NCBI GenBank assembly: GCA_029298735.1
Contig: JANSLP010000032.1
Span: 141,643-205,642 of the forward strand
DNA length: 64,000 nt
Reading direction: 5' to 3'
From: Ophiostoma sp. CBS 140.51
Taxonomy: Eukaryota > Ascomycota > Sordariomycetes > Ophiostomatales > Ophiostomataceae
Made by a program: the position numbers and the translations under genes. The notes below the pieces were generated by a model. It was not told the origin of the DNA, ran no database searches, and saw nothing but the letters and a program-made list of their open reading frames with translations. Below are positions 1 to 11,039 of this stretch, in pieces; position 1 is the first letter of the stretch; each line of letters begins with the position of its first letter.

Positions 1-1979
1 TGCTAGATAAAAACAGCCCGGAACTTGGCGGTCAGAGCCAGGAGGAGCTCGTATCACCGCGGTCTAGCCGGATGGCATTCCGTGAAGATGACGACAATAG
101 CTCTCTTGCTGTGACGATGGACGGTATGAGCTCGGATGAGGATGAGGACGACCGCGGTACCATCCGGGACGGCGAGACGAAGACAAACGAGAAGGCCAAG
201 GAGATTGAGGTGAAGCCGGAGCTGTCCAACGGTATTCAAAACGACGACGCCGACGCAGCCAGCTTGAAGCCGCCACGAAAGGTGATTGCCGACAGCAAGC
301 ATATGTCCGCTGCCACCGTATCCACAGATATCCTGGGTGTGACATCCTCTACCTCGGCGGGCGAGACCAAGACCGAGACTGAGGAGACTGAGACGTCGGA
401 TACGACCGAGCTGCCGCCCAAGTCGCCGACTGTCCCTGTGGCCAAGTCAACAATTTCTGTCGACTCGACGCCTGCAGCCCTTACTAAGGACCGTCTGCCG
501 CGTTCGCTGTCGCGAGTCGCCATGTCGTACCGCACGAACGAGTGGGCCAAGCACCTGAGCAATGCCGAGCAGCCCGAGTATGAGACACTGCAGCTTAGTG
601 AGCCCCAGCTGCCGCCGACTTCGCCGACAGTTTCCACGCACACGAACACGAAATGTGCTTCTGCACAAGAGGAGACACCAGTGGCCTCGCCTGTGGTGGG
701 TGACGGAGAAGCTCCCGCTCCGCTTAATGTCGCCGAGCTGCAGCAGACTGCCGAGACTGGTGCTCCTGCACCCCTCGCACCACGCTCTGCCTCGGCTATG
801 TCGTCCTACGGCATGTTGTCACGGTCCAACTCTCACCAGTCCCTCGGTGGCCAGGATTCGACTGGCGCCGGCGCACGGGGCAGTTACATGTCGACAGCCA
901 GCACTGCCGCAGCTGGCGGCAACAGTATTGGCAACGGGTACCGCAGCATCTCGGCCAACCAGCTGACGACCCGCGGTCTGGGCCTCCACAACGAGCCTAT
1001 TGCGGAAGAGAACGACGCTGCCACTGAGGCAGGTGGCGCTGCTGAGGGTGCCGAGGACATGACACCGAACATCGTTTCCTCGCCATTCTCCAGCCGCGTC
1101 AGCATGCAGCCCGTTCCCGGTGTCGTCTCGTTCAACGCACCGCAGACGCTGATCGGCCAGCGCGAGATGCTTCTCCGCAGCAAGTCGCAGCAGGGCATGT
1201 ACATTGGCGGTCCGATTGTCAACTCGGCCAGCATGGCTAGCCTGACAACGGCTGGCAACACGGGCAGCATGACCATGCTCCCTGGTGCCGGTGTGGTGCC
1301 CTCATCAGGTGCCAGTGACGGCGGCAGCGGCTCCATGTACAACTTCTACCCGGGTGCCGGCCCTGTTGGTATGACACCCAATGTCGACCTCGATGACCTT
1401 CCGATGAACCAGCGCCGCGAGCTCATGCGCAACAGCAGCCTGATGAGCCTCTCACGGCCGGAGAGTGTCAATGCTGGCTTCTATGGCAACAACAGTGGTC
1501 TACCCATGTCCATGTCGACGCCCGCCATTGTTAACAGCGGCGTGCCAACACCGATGGCCGGCAGCGTGCCTTTCGACAGCCACCAACCCAAGCGTGATCA
1601 GGCTCACCTGCCCACGGCGGCAGCACGCCAAGCCCAGCTTGCCTCATTCCGCAGCTCAGTCGCGGCCGATCTGCGCACAGGCGCGACGGTCACCAAGACC
1701 AACCGCGAGTCGCTGACGTCGCCGTACCTCAACAGCAACAACAGCTATGCCTCACCGCCGACATCGTATGGACGCGAGCATGAGGTTCAACAAAATATCA
1801 ACATGCAGCGCAACTTCCTCATGAGCCAGAAGGAGGCTGAGGCGCAGCGTCGCGAGTTTGAGCGTCAAGAGAAGGAGCGCAACGACCGCGCGTTCGAGGA
1901 GCGCATGCGTCGTGGCGACCTGCTCGAGGCCCACCGCGATGCCATGCGTCGCATGCAAGCGTCGGCAGGAAAGAAATAA
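1..1979 (+). CDS. conserved low-complexity fungal protein, 5'-truncated by the window edge
   Basis: The reading frame is open from base 3 to a stop at 1977-1979, so the true start may lie before the window. The first ATG in frame is at 72 and would give 635 residues. Most of the protein is Ser/Ala/Gly/Thr-rich and looks disordered. Two parts look constrained. One is an ordered patch about 150 residues after the ATG (LPRSLSRVAMSYRTNEWAKH, then LSNAEQPEYE), a type of patch I associate with uncharacterised fungal proteins. The other is a charged C-terminal helix of about 60 residues (around NMQRNFLMSQKEAEAQRREF) that is probably a coiled coil. There is no signal peptide or membrane segment. I do not recognise a function. 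The 3' flank to about 2450 is T-rich and probably 3' UTR. The ORF is secure; the start and role are not. Confidence 0.8.
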   Translation, partial: LDKNSPELGGQSQEELVSPRSSRMAFREDDDNSSLAVTMDGMSSDEDEDDRGTIRDGETKTNEKAKEIEVKPELSNGIQNDDADAASLKPPRKVIADSKHMSAATVSTDILGVTSSTSAGETKTETEETETSDTTELPPKSPTVPVAKSTISVDSTPAALTKDRLPRSLSRVAMSYRTNEWAKHLSNAEQPEYETLQLSEPQLPPTSPTVSTHTNTKCASAQEETPVASPVVGDGEAPAPLNVAELQQTAETGAPAPLAPRSASAMSSYGMLSRSNSHQSLGGQDSTGAGARGSYMSTASTAAAGGNSIGNGYRSISANQLTTRGLGLHNEPIAEENDAATEAGGAAEGAEDMTPNIVSSPFSSRVSMQPVPGVVSFNAPQTLIGQREMLLRSKSQQGMYIGGPIVNSASMASLTTAGNTGSMTMLPGAGVVPSSGASDGGSGSMYNFYPGAGPVGMTPNVDLDDLPMNQRRELMRNSSLMSLSRPESVNAGFYGNNSGLPMSMSTPAIVNSGVPTPMAGSVPFDSHQPKRDQAHLPTAAARQAQLASFRSSVAADLRTGATVTKTNRESLTSPYLNSNNSYASPPTSYGREHEVQQNINMQRNFLMSQKEAEAQRREFERQEKERNDRAFEERMRRGDLLEAHRDAMRRMQASAGKK

Positions 1980-3313
1980 TCTGTGCCACGCACCTTAATT
2001 CCAGATGTCTCATCTTGACTTTCCTTCACATCTTTTTCTTCTCTTTTTTTCTCAACCACAACGAAATCACACAACCACAATCTTTTCTACCTCTTCCTCT
2101 TTCCTTTCTTCTTCTTTTTTCTTCGATACCAAGGAACACGGCTTTTACAAAAATACATCATTTTAAAGGGGGTTACATGCGATACGGGTTTATTGGAGGA
2201 CAACAATCATATTTTTAGATGCTTGGATGGGGCGTGTTTACTGGCCGACGAGCCACACATGGGTTTCACTTTTCTTTTTTACTTTACTTGTCACATCTTC
2301 TCACACACTTGGGATTCTTTCTCACCACATATTTTTCTTTACTTATTTGGGCGGCGTTTTCGCGGACCTTGGTCATAAGGGCCCGCTTTCTACATTTCAT
2401 CTATATTCATAATTCTATTATATACATATTTCATAGGACGGCTTAGGACCAGCATGATGGAAGAACACAAGCCAATTGATAAATTTTATGACCGATGTCG
2501 AGGCCGTTTGTTGTTTACCGTCTATTTGAGTGGCTCCGTCGGCCCATCAGGAGCCTAGCGTTGCCTGTTGTGAGTGAGCTCCTATGGACCGCGTTGTGAG
2601 CGAAAGACAAAAAAGTGGAGCGCGAGTGACGTACCTGTATCGTGTCGTGGGAAACGAGAGATTCAGTGCACTTTTGCGCTAATCGGGTGGGGGAGAGAGC
2701 GAGAGGGGGCCACTGGAAAGGCTGCAAAGAGCCACCCAAGCTTCTGCGATTCGGGTTCTTGCAGAACCAAGGCAGCACCAGCAGGAATGGCGCAGGCGCC
2801 AAAAAGCAAGAAGGGAAGCTGAAAGAGAGCCAAAAACAAAGACACGAAAACCAAGCGAACTACCACCACTCATACCTGCCTAACAGGCAAGAGCCAGCTC
2901 CAAGGCCGTGGCTGCTGCTTACTCGTCACCAAGGAAAAAGTGAACGAGCTCTCCATTCCGAAGCCCCTCACCTCTTTCCTTATTCTCAGCTCACTGCAAA
3001 ACCAATTGCACCTTCCGTTTTCTTTATCGACAGCTTGAGCATCATCTAGATTTTGCATCACCAACTTAGATTAGCCCTCGGACACTCGTTTCCCTCGCCT
3101 TTTCAATACACTCTAACGCCAAGACGTCAATTCCCACGACGCAATTCGTTCCCACAGTGGACCTTTTCTCTTATTCGCAATCCTTGCAACACGCCACATC
3201 TAGCCGAGTCCATTGGCTGACGACCATTTCAACGTCTTCTTGTCAATTGACTTTCTTCGCATCTCTCGACATCATCAATCGTTACGGGAGACCATCTCCA
3301 TTACTCAGAAGCA
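1980..3313. other. intergenic: 3' UTR of the first gene and promoter of the GFA-like gene
   Basis: 1980-2450 is T-rich and fits a 3' UTR. 2500-2850 is purine-rich on the + strand. 3060-3313 is CT-rich with short A/T stretches, like the leaders before other genes here. I see no convincing ORF, tRNA or repeat. Confidence 0.5.
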
Positions 3314-4250
3314 ATGTCGACCACTCGTGTTCTCCACGGCGGCTGCCACTGCGGCCGCAACATGTACATTGTGCAGCCGCCACCCGATGCGGCCGAAGTT
3401 GCGCGCCTGCTTTTTGACCCGGCGCCATCGCACCGTGAGTTTACCACAGCTTGTTCTTTGCATCAATTTCAATCCTTTACATCATCTAACCATCCTTGAT
3501 AAACTAGGCTCATCACTCGCTTCGCCGTTGCCCACCTACCTCCGTGTGCCGCTCGCCTGGTACCACAGTACGGCCCAGCCCTTCTTCCCCGACGAGACCC
3601 ACTCCATGATCCATCGCTCGTACGAGCATCCCGGCCACACAACCAGCGGTACCCGGCGGCATTTCTGCGGATTCTGCGGCACGCCTCTGTCGTTCTGGTC
3701 GGAGACGCCGCCGTCCGAGGCTGACTATATCCGACTGGCGCTGGGCAGCCTGAGCACGGAGGATCTGGACGAGCTCGACGAGTGGGCCCGTGCCGGCGAT
3801 CAGAGCGACAACGAAGAAGAAGAGGAGGAGGAGAAGGAGGCCGCAGCAGAACAGGAGCGAGAGGAAGCCCAGCGGGAAACGCTGGATACACTGGACCGCA
3901 TTACCTCGTCGACTGGCCTGCCCTGGTTCGACAGCTTTGTTGAGGGCAGCCGGCTAAGCCGCCACCTCCTGCGGCAGCAGAAGCAGCAACAGCAACAACA
4001 ACTTCAGCAGCAGTCGCAAGGCCTTGACGGAGCCCACATTCGGCGACACGATGTCAGGGCGGCCAAGAGCGCCGATGGCACCGTGCAGGTCGAATGGGAG
4101 GTGCTGGAGTGGACCGAGGGCGACGAGGACGAGGACGAGGACGAACGTGGCAACAAAAAGCCGGCCCCGCGCTCCTCGGAGCCGAGCCCTGCGAAGCGGG
4201 CTAGACTCGGCGAGGACGAGGCTGAAGGCCGGGGCATGGATGTGGAGTAA
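3314..4250 (+). CDS. GFA/CENP-V-like (Mss4-like fold) protein with acidic, glutamine-rich C-terminal tail
   Basis: Two exons, 3314-3434 and 3508-4250. The intron has GTGAGT at 3435, branch CTAAC at 3486 and TAG ending at 3507. The product is 287 residues. The N-terminus carries the GGCHCG signature of the glutathione-dependent formaldehyde-activating/CENP-V family. After the splice a CGFCGTPLSFW segment supplies the second zinc-binding pair. The family usually has a further CxxC pair between these two, and it is not visible here, so zinc binding may be incomplete. After about residue 120 the protein becomes low complexity: a run of Glu, a Gln tract near 3980-4020, an Asp/Glu run and a basic KRAR stretch that could act as a nuclear signal. 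I would not assign formaldehyde chemistry. Upstream in-frame codons before 3314 lie in the leader and lack the family signature. Confidence 0.82.
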
Positions 4251-4725
4251 TGATGCTCCGGGGATCTTGGGGGAACGTTTGTCTGTAATTTGTATCTTGC
4301 ACTGGTTGACATTTTTGGGAGCACATTGGTGAGGCGTCGGTTCATCTGGGGGTGTTCATCTGGGCAAATCTCCATGGGGAGTCACATCATGGTTATTGTT
4401 TCTTTGATTTCTTTTTTTTTTACGCATTGGTTTCTTGCTTTTCAAATCATGCTGCCAAGATACTCTGGCACATCATATAATCGACGTCTTGTCGTCGTCA
4501 TTGCGAGTCGGTTTATATTGAGGTTGAGGCGCGGTTTGTTTTTGTTTGCATTTCGGTCTGTACGATATGGAATCGTTTGAGAGAAACTCCTCTGTATTTG
4601 TTCCACTTTGAAATGTGTACCGACTTTGGACAATTGTTGTTAAACCTCTCTCCCACGGCTCGTTTGCCGGCTGTCCGTGGTGACGGGTCTCGTGTTGAAA
4701 CAGGCTCCATAAAATAGGGTCTAGC

Positions 4726-4774
4726 CTGGCCAAGCCCCGGTGATCTGCCGGCTGGCCGCCGGGGCCCAGGCCAG
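4726..4774. repeat. GC-rich bulged inverted repeat
   Basis: CTGGCC (4726-4731) and GCCCCGG (4734-4740) are matched by CCGGGGC (4759-4765) and GGCCAG (4769-4774). This gives 13 paired bases with a small AA/CCA bulge and an 18-nt loop. It lies about 475 bp after the GFA-like stop codon. It could be an RNA or DNA hairpin; function unknown. Confidence 0.6.
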
Positions 4775-5918
4775 AACGTCCGTCGGCCACAACGGGACGG
4801 ACAAAGTTTGAGGGTCGGTTGGTGAGGTGATGCGTGTGATAGTGGAAGCACGCTATAGCCTGTTCCAGGAAGGGCGGCAGTACGCCGCCTGATATACCTG
4901 GGCGATATAAGCTCATGCCTTTTCGGCCTCGGCAGAGACTGGCCTATTGCCCAGGTGCCTTTCCTTTATGCCATTTTGGAAAACGGCACTTTGTCATGCT
5001 GTCCGTAGTTTCCGAAGCTCTTCCGGGGTTCTTCCTTGCTTCTTTCTGGCTTCTTCCACGATTCCATCAGGTACCAATCACTCCACCACGAGTTATGGAG
5101 CCCCGTTTGACACCGTTTCTTTCGTTTCCTGCATGTCACTGCCCCTGTGTTCCTGTATGCCATTTTGCATCACAACCTGCATCTTAACTTGCATCTCAGC
5201 CTGCATCTCGCCGACTTTTGCGGTTCGTCTCCCGTGCCGGCAGATACTTGTTCCGCTGTGAGCCCTCGAGGGCTTCCCGTCGTATTTGTACCTTTGAAAA
5301 AACCACCTTAAAGGAAACGAAATTCCGTCACGAGGCGGCCGTCTTTTGCTGTTGGAGCCTCCTCCGTGAGCTGTTTGGCCCAACGTTGTTGCCCAGGCCG
5401 AGATTCAGGCGGCGGCCCGCGACTCCGTCAGTAGCGTCTTTTGGGTGGGAGGGTCGGTCGTTGGGGGTCCGTCACCTACGAGGGCCCCTTTCACGGCCCT
5501 GGCTCGGTCTTTTAGTGGGTGAGAAAGGCACAGAAAAGGCCTGGACAAGCACTTTTGCTGGCGGCGTCCCAGCACAGACACTGTGCCCCGCGGTGAGGGG
5601 CAACAGCACGCTGCGCGCACACGCATTGCTCCACGGGGCAGAGCCCCTCTTTCCTTCCTCCTGCCTCGCTCTTTCCCTGTCTTCCCCTCACGAGCATATC
5701 CACTTTCCCACTACAAGCATGCTGCAGAAAAGGATGGTCTACAAAAACTGTGTTTCGACATAAGAGAGAAATTGGGAGTCGACCCGAGAGGCAAACATCG
5801 ACGGAATATTGTGCAAACAGTCCCGATGGCGCGCCCCGATGGCTTGGGGTCACGCCAACAATGGAACAGGGGGGTGTCGCGTTAGCTCGTTAGCTTTCCC
5901 TTAGCTTCCCCCAAACGT

Positions 5919-5948
5919 GTCGCCAAAAGTCGCCAACCGTCGCCAAAA
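5919..5948 (+). promoter_or_regulatory. three tandem GTCGCCAA words at 10-bp period
   Basis: GTCGCCAA starts at 5919, 5929 and 5939. The exact 10-bp spacing puts each copy on the same face of the helix. The array lies about 640 bp upstream of the beta-glucosidase ATG. It is a candidate activator or repressor binding array; no known factor is assigned. Confidence 0.4.
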
Positions 5949-6578
5949 TCACCAGCAAATATTCGGTGTCGACGGTCCGGAACGGGAGAACACAAGGAAG
6001 AATAGGAGCCAAAAGAGGGTAACAAGCAGCAGCACGAGAGACTTGAAACCGGTATGTACCCATCCAACAATAATCCAATAATCCATTCAGCTGTCAAGCT
6101 GGGTCCCTGGGTCCCTCAGGCGCTGGGTCCCGTTCCCACAGGATGGGGGCAACCAGCCATCAGTTCAGCCAAGCAGTGTCTTGCGTTCTGTCCTCCCGGT
6201 TTCCGCAGCCCGTGCTGTTGCTGCTCCTCGTTAGCTGCGTTGTTTCCCGCTTCGATATCATTTATTTTTTCCGCCTTTTTGCTTTTTTGGGGCTCTTGGT
6301 TGAGTTTGTTGTTGCATTGTGTTTTTGTGTCTTGTCTTGCTCTCGTTGTCTATATAAGATGACGACCGCCCTTCTAGGTCTGCCGCCGCAGCTGGTCTCT
6401 GGTGGACGTTTTGTTGATGATTCTTTTTCTTGTCTTTCTATCCTGCCCCAGTTACTCTTTCTCTTTCTGTGCTATATACCCCTCTTTCTAGTTTTCTGTT
6501 TCTTTGCCCAATTGGCACCGCACCGGCACCCCATTGACCCTTTTCTTTCGTCTTTGATCACTGTCTTCTCCTACGACG

Positions 6579-8083
6579 ATGTCTCTTCCCAAGGACTTCC
6601 TCTGGGGCTTTGCCACCGCCTCGTACGCAACCTCCTCGACCTCCTCGATCTCCTCTATGGATATCTGTTGCTAACCCATAATCTCTCTTCCAGTTACCAG
6701 ATCGAGGGTGGTGCTGACCAGGACGGCCGCGGGCCGTCAATCTGGGATACCTTCTGCGCCATCCCCGGCAAGATCGCCGACGGCAGCTCGGGCGTCGTGG
6801 CCTGCGACTCGTACAACCGCTGGAAGGATGATATTGAGCTGCTGCAGAAGGTCGGCGCCAAGGCCTACCGCTTCTCCGTTTCGTGGTCGCGTGTGATCCC
6901 GCTCGGCGGCCGCAACGACCCCATCAACCAAAAGGGCCTCGACTTTTACGTCCAGTTTGTTGACGCACTCCTGGAGGCGGGCATCACGCCCCTCGTCACA
7001 CTCTTCCACTGGGATCTGCCTGAAGGCCTCGAGCAGCGCTATGGCGGCCTGCTGAACCGCACCGAGTTCCCCCTCGACTTTGAGCACTACGCCCGCACCA
7101 TGTTCGCTGCCCTGCCCAAGGTCAAGCACTGGATCACCTTCAACGAGCCCTGGTGCTCGTCCATTCTCGGCTTCAACACGGGCTTCTTCGCCCCCGGCCG
7201 CACCTCGGACCGAACCAAGTCGGCCGTCGGCGACAGCGCCCGCGAGCCGTGGCAGGTCGGCCACAACATTTTGCTGGCGCACGGCCGCGCTGTGCGCGCG
7301 TACCGCGCCGACTTCAAGCCCGCCAGCGACGGCGGTGAGATTGGAATCACCCTCAACGGCGACGCCACCTACCCCTGGGACCCCGAGGACCCGGCCGATG
7401 TCGAGGCCTGCGACCGCAAGATTGAGTTTGCCATCTCCTGGTTTGCCGACCCCATCTACTTTGGCCACTACCCTGAGTCGATGCGCAAGCAGCTGGGCGA
7501 CCGCTTGCCCGAGTTCACTGAGGAGGAGCGCGAGATTGTGCAGGGTTCCAACGACTTTTACGGCATGAACCACTACACGGCCAACTACATCCGCCACAAG
7601 ACGACCGAGCCCGCCGAGGACGACTTCCTTGGTAATTTGGAGACGCTATTTGAGGACAAGAACGGGAAGAGCATCGGCGAGGAGACCCAGTCCTTCTGGC
7701 TGCGCCCACACCCGCAGGGCTTCCGCGACCTGATTGTGTGGCTGAGCCGTCGCTACGGTGGCCCCAAGATGTACGTCACGGAGAACGGCACGAGCATCAA
7801 GGGCGAGAACGACCTGACCCCCGACGAGGTGGTCAACGACGACTTCCGCGTGCGTTACTTTGACGGCTACGTGCACGCGCTGGCCGATGCTGTGCGCGAG
7901 GATGGTGTCAATGTCCGCGGCTACATGGCCTGGTCGCTCATGGACAACTTTGAGTGGGCCGAGGGCTACGAGACGCGCTTCGGTGTCACCTACGTCGACT
8001 ATCTCAACGGCCAGAAGCGCATTCCCAAGAAGAGTGCCTTCTCGCTCAAGCCGCTGTTTGACAGCCTGATCAAGAAGGATTAG
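6579..8083 (+). CDS. glycoside hydrolase family 1 beta-glucosidase, intracellular
   Basis: Exons 6579-6622 and 6694-8083, 477 residues. The intron begins GTACGC at 6623, has CTAAC at 6671 and ends CAG at 6693. Splicing joins the family N-terminus, LWGFATAS to YQIEGG. The acid/base glutamate lies in TFNEPW (about Glu166) and the nucleophile in YVTENGTS (about Glu378), both intact. The length is typical of GH1, and the C-terminal WSLMDNFEWAEGY segment of the glycone site is present. There is no signal peptide, so the enzyme probably hydrolyses imported cellobiose or other beta-glucosides in the cytosol. This resembles the Trichoderma Bgl2/Cel1A type, where such enzymes also transglycosylate and influence cellulase induction (family knowledge). 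Starting at 6579 needs the intron; the longer open frame upstream has no GH1 features. Confidence 0.95.
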
Positions 8084-9100
8084 ACGTGGACTTTGGACTG
8101 TGGATTGTGCTAAAAATTACACATATATTCCGTACTGTTTGGTGGGACATGGTTCTTGGATTTGGTCAAGGCTATCACAGTGGTTTCTTCTTTCATCATC
8201 TTTTTGGATTTTTTTAACGACTTTTTTGTTTGCTTATCCTGGTCTTACGAACTCGGCCGGGATCAATAGAGTGCTTATCCGTCACGATTTTGGCTACTAT
8301 CCCGTCTGTTGTGATCCAATGTTGTCGATATACAACATGCAACTGTATCTTGCATGCTCTCCAGCTCAAAGTTGCACAAATTGAAGCTCGACCTTGTTGC
8401 AAAGATCTCCTGCAGGAAGCAAGCTCCCTTGTGCCTGTCTGTGCCTGCCTGTCACGGACGCGACCCCATCGGCTTTTACATCGTTCCCATATTAATTCAC
8501 CATTTGGGGCAACTCCTTCCCCACGCTAGCAACGATAAGCCGATAAGATGTCCGGAGACACAGCCATTGCCCCGACACCCCGATATATCTGTTCCACGAG
8601 CCCACCTCGCCCACTAACACGGCTGCACGACGCCTGTAGCCCCCCAGCACCACTCTGCTGACACCTTCCCCAGAAACACCCCGGACTAGACTCTTGCCAC
8701 GAGCCAACCAGAACCAGGCAGAGCCGCCGCTTTACCGAGTTCAAACCAGCTACAGCCATTTCTCGGCCTTCGACCTTTCGGCCTCAAAGAGTCCCCAAGG
8801 CTCCACAACAGCCGCAAGTGTCGAGTCAAGAAAGCAACACTGGCGAGAGTCGTTTTATTTTATTTCATTTTTCTCGTTCGTGTTTTATTCCCGCCGACTC
8901 TCCCTCGCAGTCTTATTCTTCTTCTCTCGTCTTGGTTTTCCTTGTCTTCTTTTTTCCTTCTTTCCTCCTTCTCATCTTTATCTTCCTCTCCTTTTATCTC
9001 TTTCAACAGACTCCCGTTTTTTTGTCACATCGCATCGCAGCGCCACACTCTTGTCACCTCTTCTTTTGCTTTTCGTTCGCCGTTCGCCCGATCCCTCACA
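8084..9100. other. intergenic: beta-glucosidase 3' end and acyl-CoA synthetase promoter
   Basis: 8084-8350 is AT-rich 3' flank. 8860-9100 is strongly CT-rich up to the next ATG, a typical fungal leader. Nothing else is recognisable. Confidence 0.5.
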
Positions 9101-11039
9101 ATGTCTGGTCCCCAGTCTCGTCTTGGGTCTGTCCTGAGACACCTTGTTGGCGCCCCTGACCCGAAGGCTGCCCAGGCTGCCCACGAGGCCCCTTCGCCCG
9201 TCTTCAAGCACGCCCTCACGCCAACCCTCTTCCTCGAGCGTGCTGCTGCCATTGAGCCTGACGCAGAAGCTATTGTCCACATCACCACCAACGGCCGTAC
9301 TCTGCGCCGCAACTATGCTGAATTTGCCGACCGCGCCCGTGGCCTCGCCTGGTACTTCTCCCACCACGGCTACCGCCGCATCGGCATTCTGGCCCCCAAC
9401 ACCCCGGCCTTCCTCGAGACCATTTACGCTTCAGCTGCCGCTGGCGGTGTTCTGGTCCCGGCCAACTACCGCCTGATTGCTGCCGATGTCGCCTACATCT
9501 TTGACTTTGCCGAAGTCGACATTATCGTGGCTGACGCCCAGTTTGCCTCTCTGCTCACTGAGGGCACCGACTGCTACGCTTCCACCCACCCGACGGTGCC
9601 CATTCTGGTCGACGACGACATTGACACCACCCAGGGCGAACTGCGGGGCCCCTTTGACGCAGCCGTGCTCGAGGGTCTGCAGTTTGAGGCGCACCGCGCG
9701 GACATCGAGGACCGCGGCTGGGCGGGCTTGCAGGCGTTTGTTGCGTCCCAGCCGGGTCACAAGCCGCTCGACGAGGACGATACCATTGCGATCCCCTTTA
9801 CGTCGGGCACGACGGCGAAGCCCAAGGGTGTCGAGTTTACGCACCGCGGTGCCTACCTGGCGGCACTGGCCAACGTGGCTGAGGCGGGCCTGAACGGCCA
9901 GGACGACGACCACAACAACGACGGCCCCGACCGCTGCCGCTATCTCTGGACCCTGCCCATGTTCCACGCCGTCGGCTGGACGTTCCCTTGGTCCGTGTGC
10001 GCCGTGCGTGGCACCCACGTGTGCCTGCGCAAGATTGACTACCCCCTGATCTGGAAGCTGCTGCGCGAGGAGGGTGTCACGCACTTTAACGCTGCGCCGA
10101 CGGTCAACACGCTGCTGTGTGCAGACCCAGCAGCCGAGCGTCTGGCGCGCCCTGTCAAGGTCACCGTGGCTGCCAGCCCCCCGACCGCCCACCTGTTTGA
10201 GCAGATGGTAAACCTCCCCGTTCTTTAACATTTTCTTCTTAGTTTGACCCTTCTAACCATCTTGTGTACAGACCAAGCTCAACCTCCACCCCGTCCACGT
10301 CTACGGCATGACCGAAACCTACGGCCCCATCACCCGCGGCTACATCCTCCCCTCGTGGAACAAGCTGCCTGGCCAGCAAAAGTTTGAGCGCATGGCGCGC
10401 CAGGGCCACGGTTTCCTGACCAGTCTGGCAGCCCGTGTCATCAAGACCGACGACGATGCCCAGCCGATTACCGCCGTGAACAAGAAGGGTGTCACTACTT
10501 TCGTCGATGTGCCTCGCGACGCCCGCACCATTGGCGAGATTGTCTTCCGCGGCAACATTTGCGCCAAGGGCTATTATAAGGACCCGGCCGCCACCGAGAA
10601 GCTGTTTGCTGGCGGTGTGCTGCACTCGGGTGATTTGGCTGTCATGCACCCCGACGGCAGCGTGCAGATCCTGGATCGCGCCAAGGACATTATTATCTCG
10701 GGCGGTGAGAACATTTCGTCTGTCGCCCTTGAGAGCATTCTGGTCGAGCACCCGGACGTCCTGGAGGCCGCTGTTGTCGCTGTGCCCGACTCGCACTGGG
10801 GCGAGCGGCCCAAGGCCTACCTGACGACCAAGACGCGTTCCGGCAAGCCTGTCTCCATCGAGCAGCAGGCCTTCCTCGACTGGGTCAAGCACCAGAGCGG
10901 TATCAGCCGATTCATGGTGCCGCGCGAGATGGAGGTTGTCAAGGAGCTGCCCAAGACCAGCACGGGCAAGCTGCAGAAGAATGTGCTGCGCCAGTGGGCG
11001 CTCAAGGGTACCCCCGACGATGTCAAGGTTGCGCCATGA
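9101..11039 (+). CDS. AMP-binding acyl-CoA synthetase (ANL superfamily)
   Basis: Exons 9101-10207 and 10272-11039, 624 residues. The intron starts GTAAAC at 10208, has CTAAC at 10252 and ends CAG at 10271. The P-loop-like motif FTSGTTAKPKG is at about residues 233-243 and the A5 motif YGMTETYG at about 380-387. The HSGDLAV and ILDRAKD motifs, the GGENIS segment and the C-terminal catalytic lysine in TSTGKLQK (about Lys602) are all present. The enzyme should adenylate a carboxylic acid and pass it to CoA; the substrate cannot be read from the sequence. The C-terminus (VKVAP) is not a peroxisomal PTS1. The N-terminus has Arg/Leu-rich character (RLGSVLRHLV) that could be a mitochondrial presequence, though this is weak. 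The closest kinds are medium-chain or AAE-type fungal synthetases. The ATG at 9101 is the first in frame after the CT-rich leader. Confidence 0.92.

Larger units (their letters stand above)
4251..6578. other. intergenic, 2.3 kb: 3' UTR, GC-rich hairpin, beta-glucosidase promoter
   Basis: 4251-4650 looks like 3' UTR. 4726-4774 is a strong inverted repeat (listed separately). 4900-5750 is CT-rich with three TGCATCT words near 5178-5210. 5919-5948 holds a 10-bp-period triple repeat (listed separately). 6160-6578 is T-rich leader for the next gene. The ORFs here show no recognisable domain. Confidence 0.5.

Noticed and set aside
6737..7597. Long open frame on the - strand (286 codons) inside the beta-glucosidase
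   Set aside because: Antisense shadow of GC-rich GH1 coding sequence; no domain, and the sense gene is certain.
9431..10231. Long - strand open frame inside the acyl-CoA synthetase
   Set aside because: Val/Gly/Arg-rich antisense shadow without any family feature.
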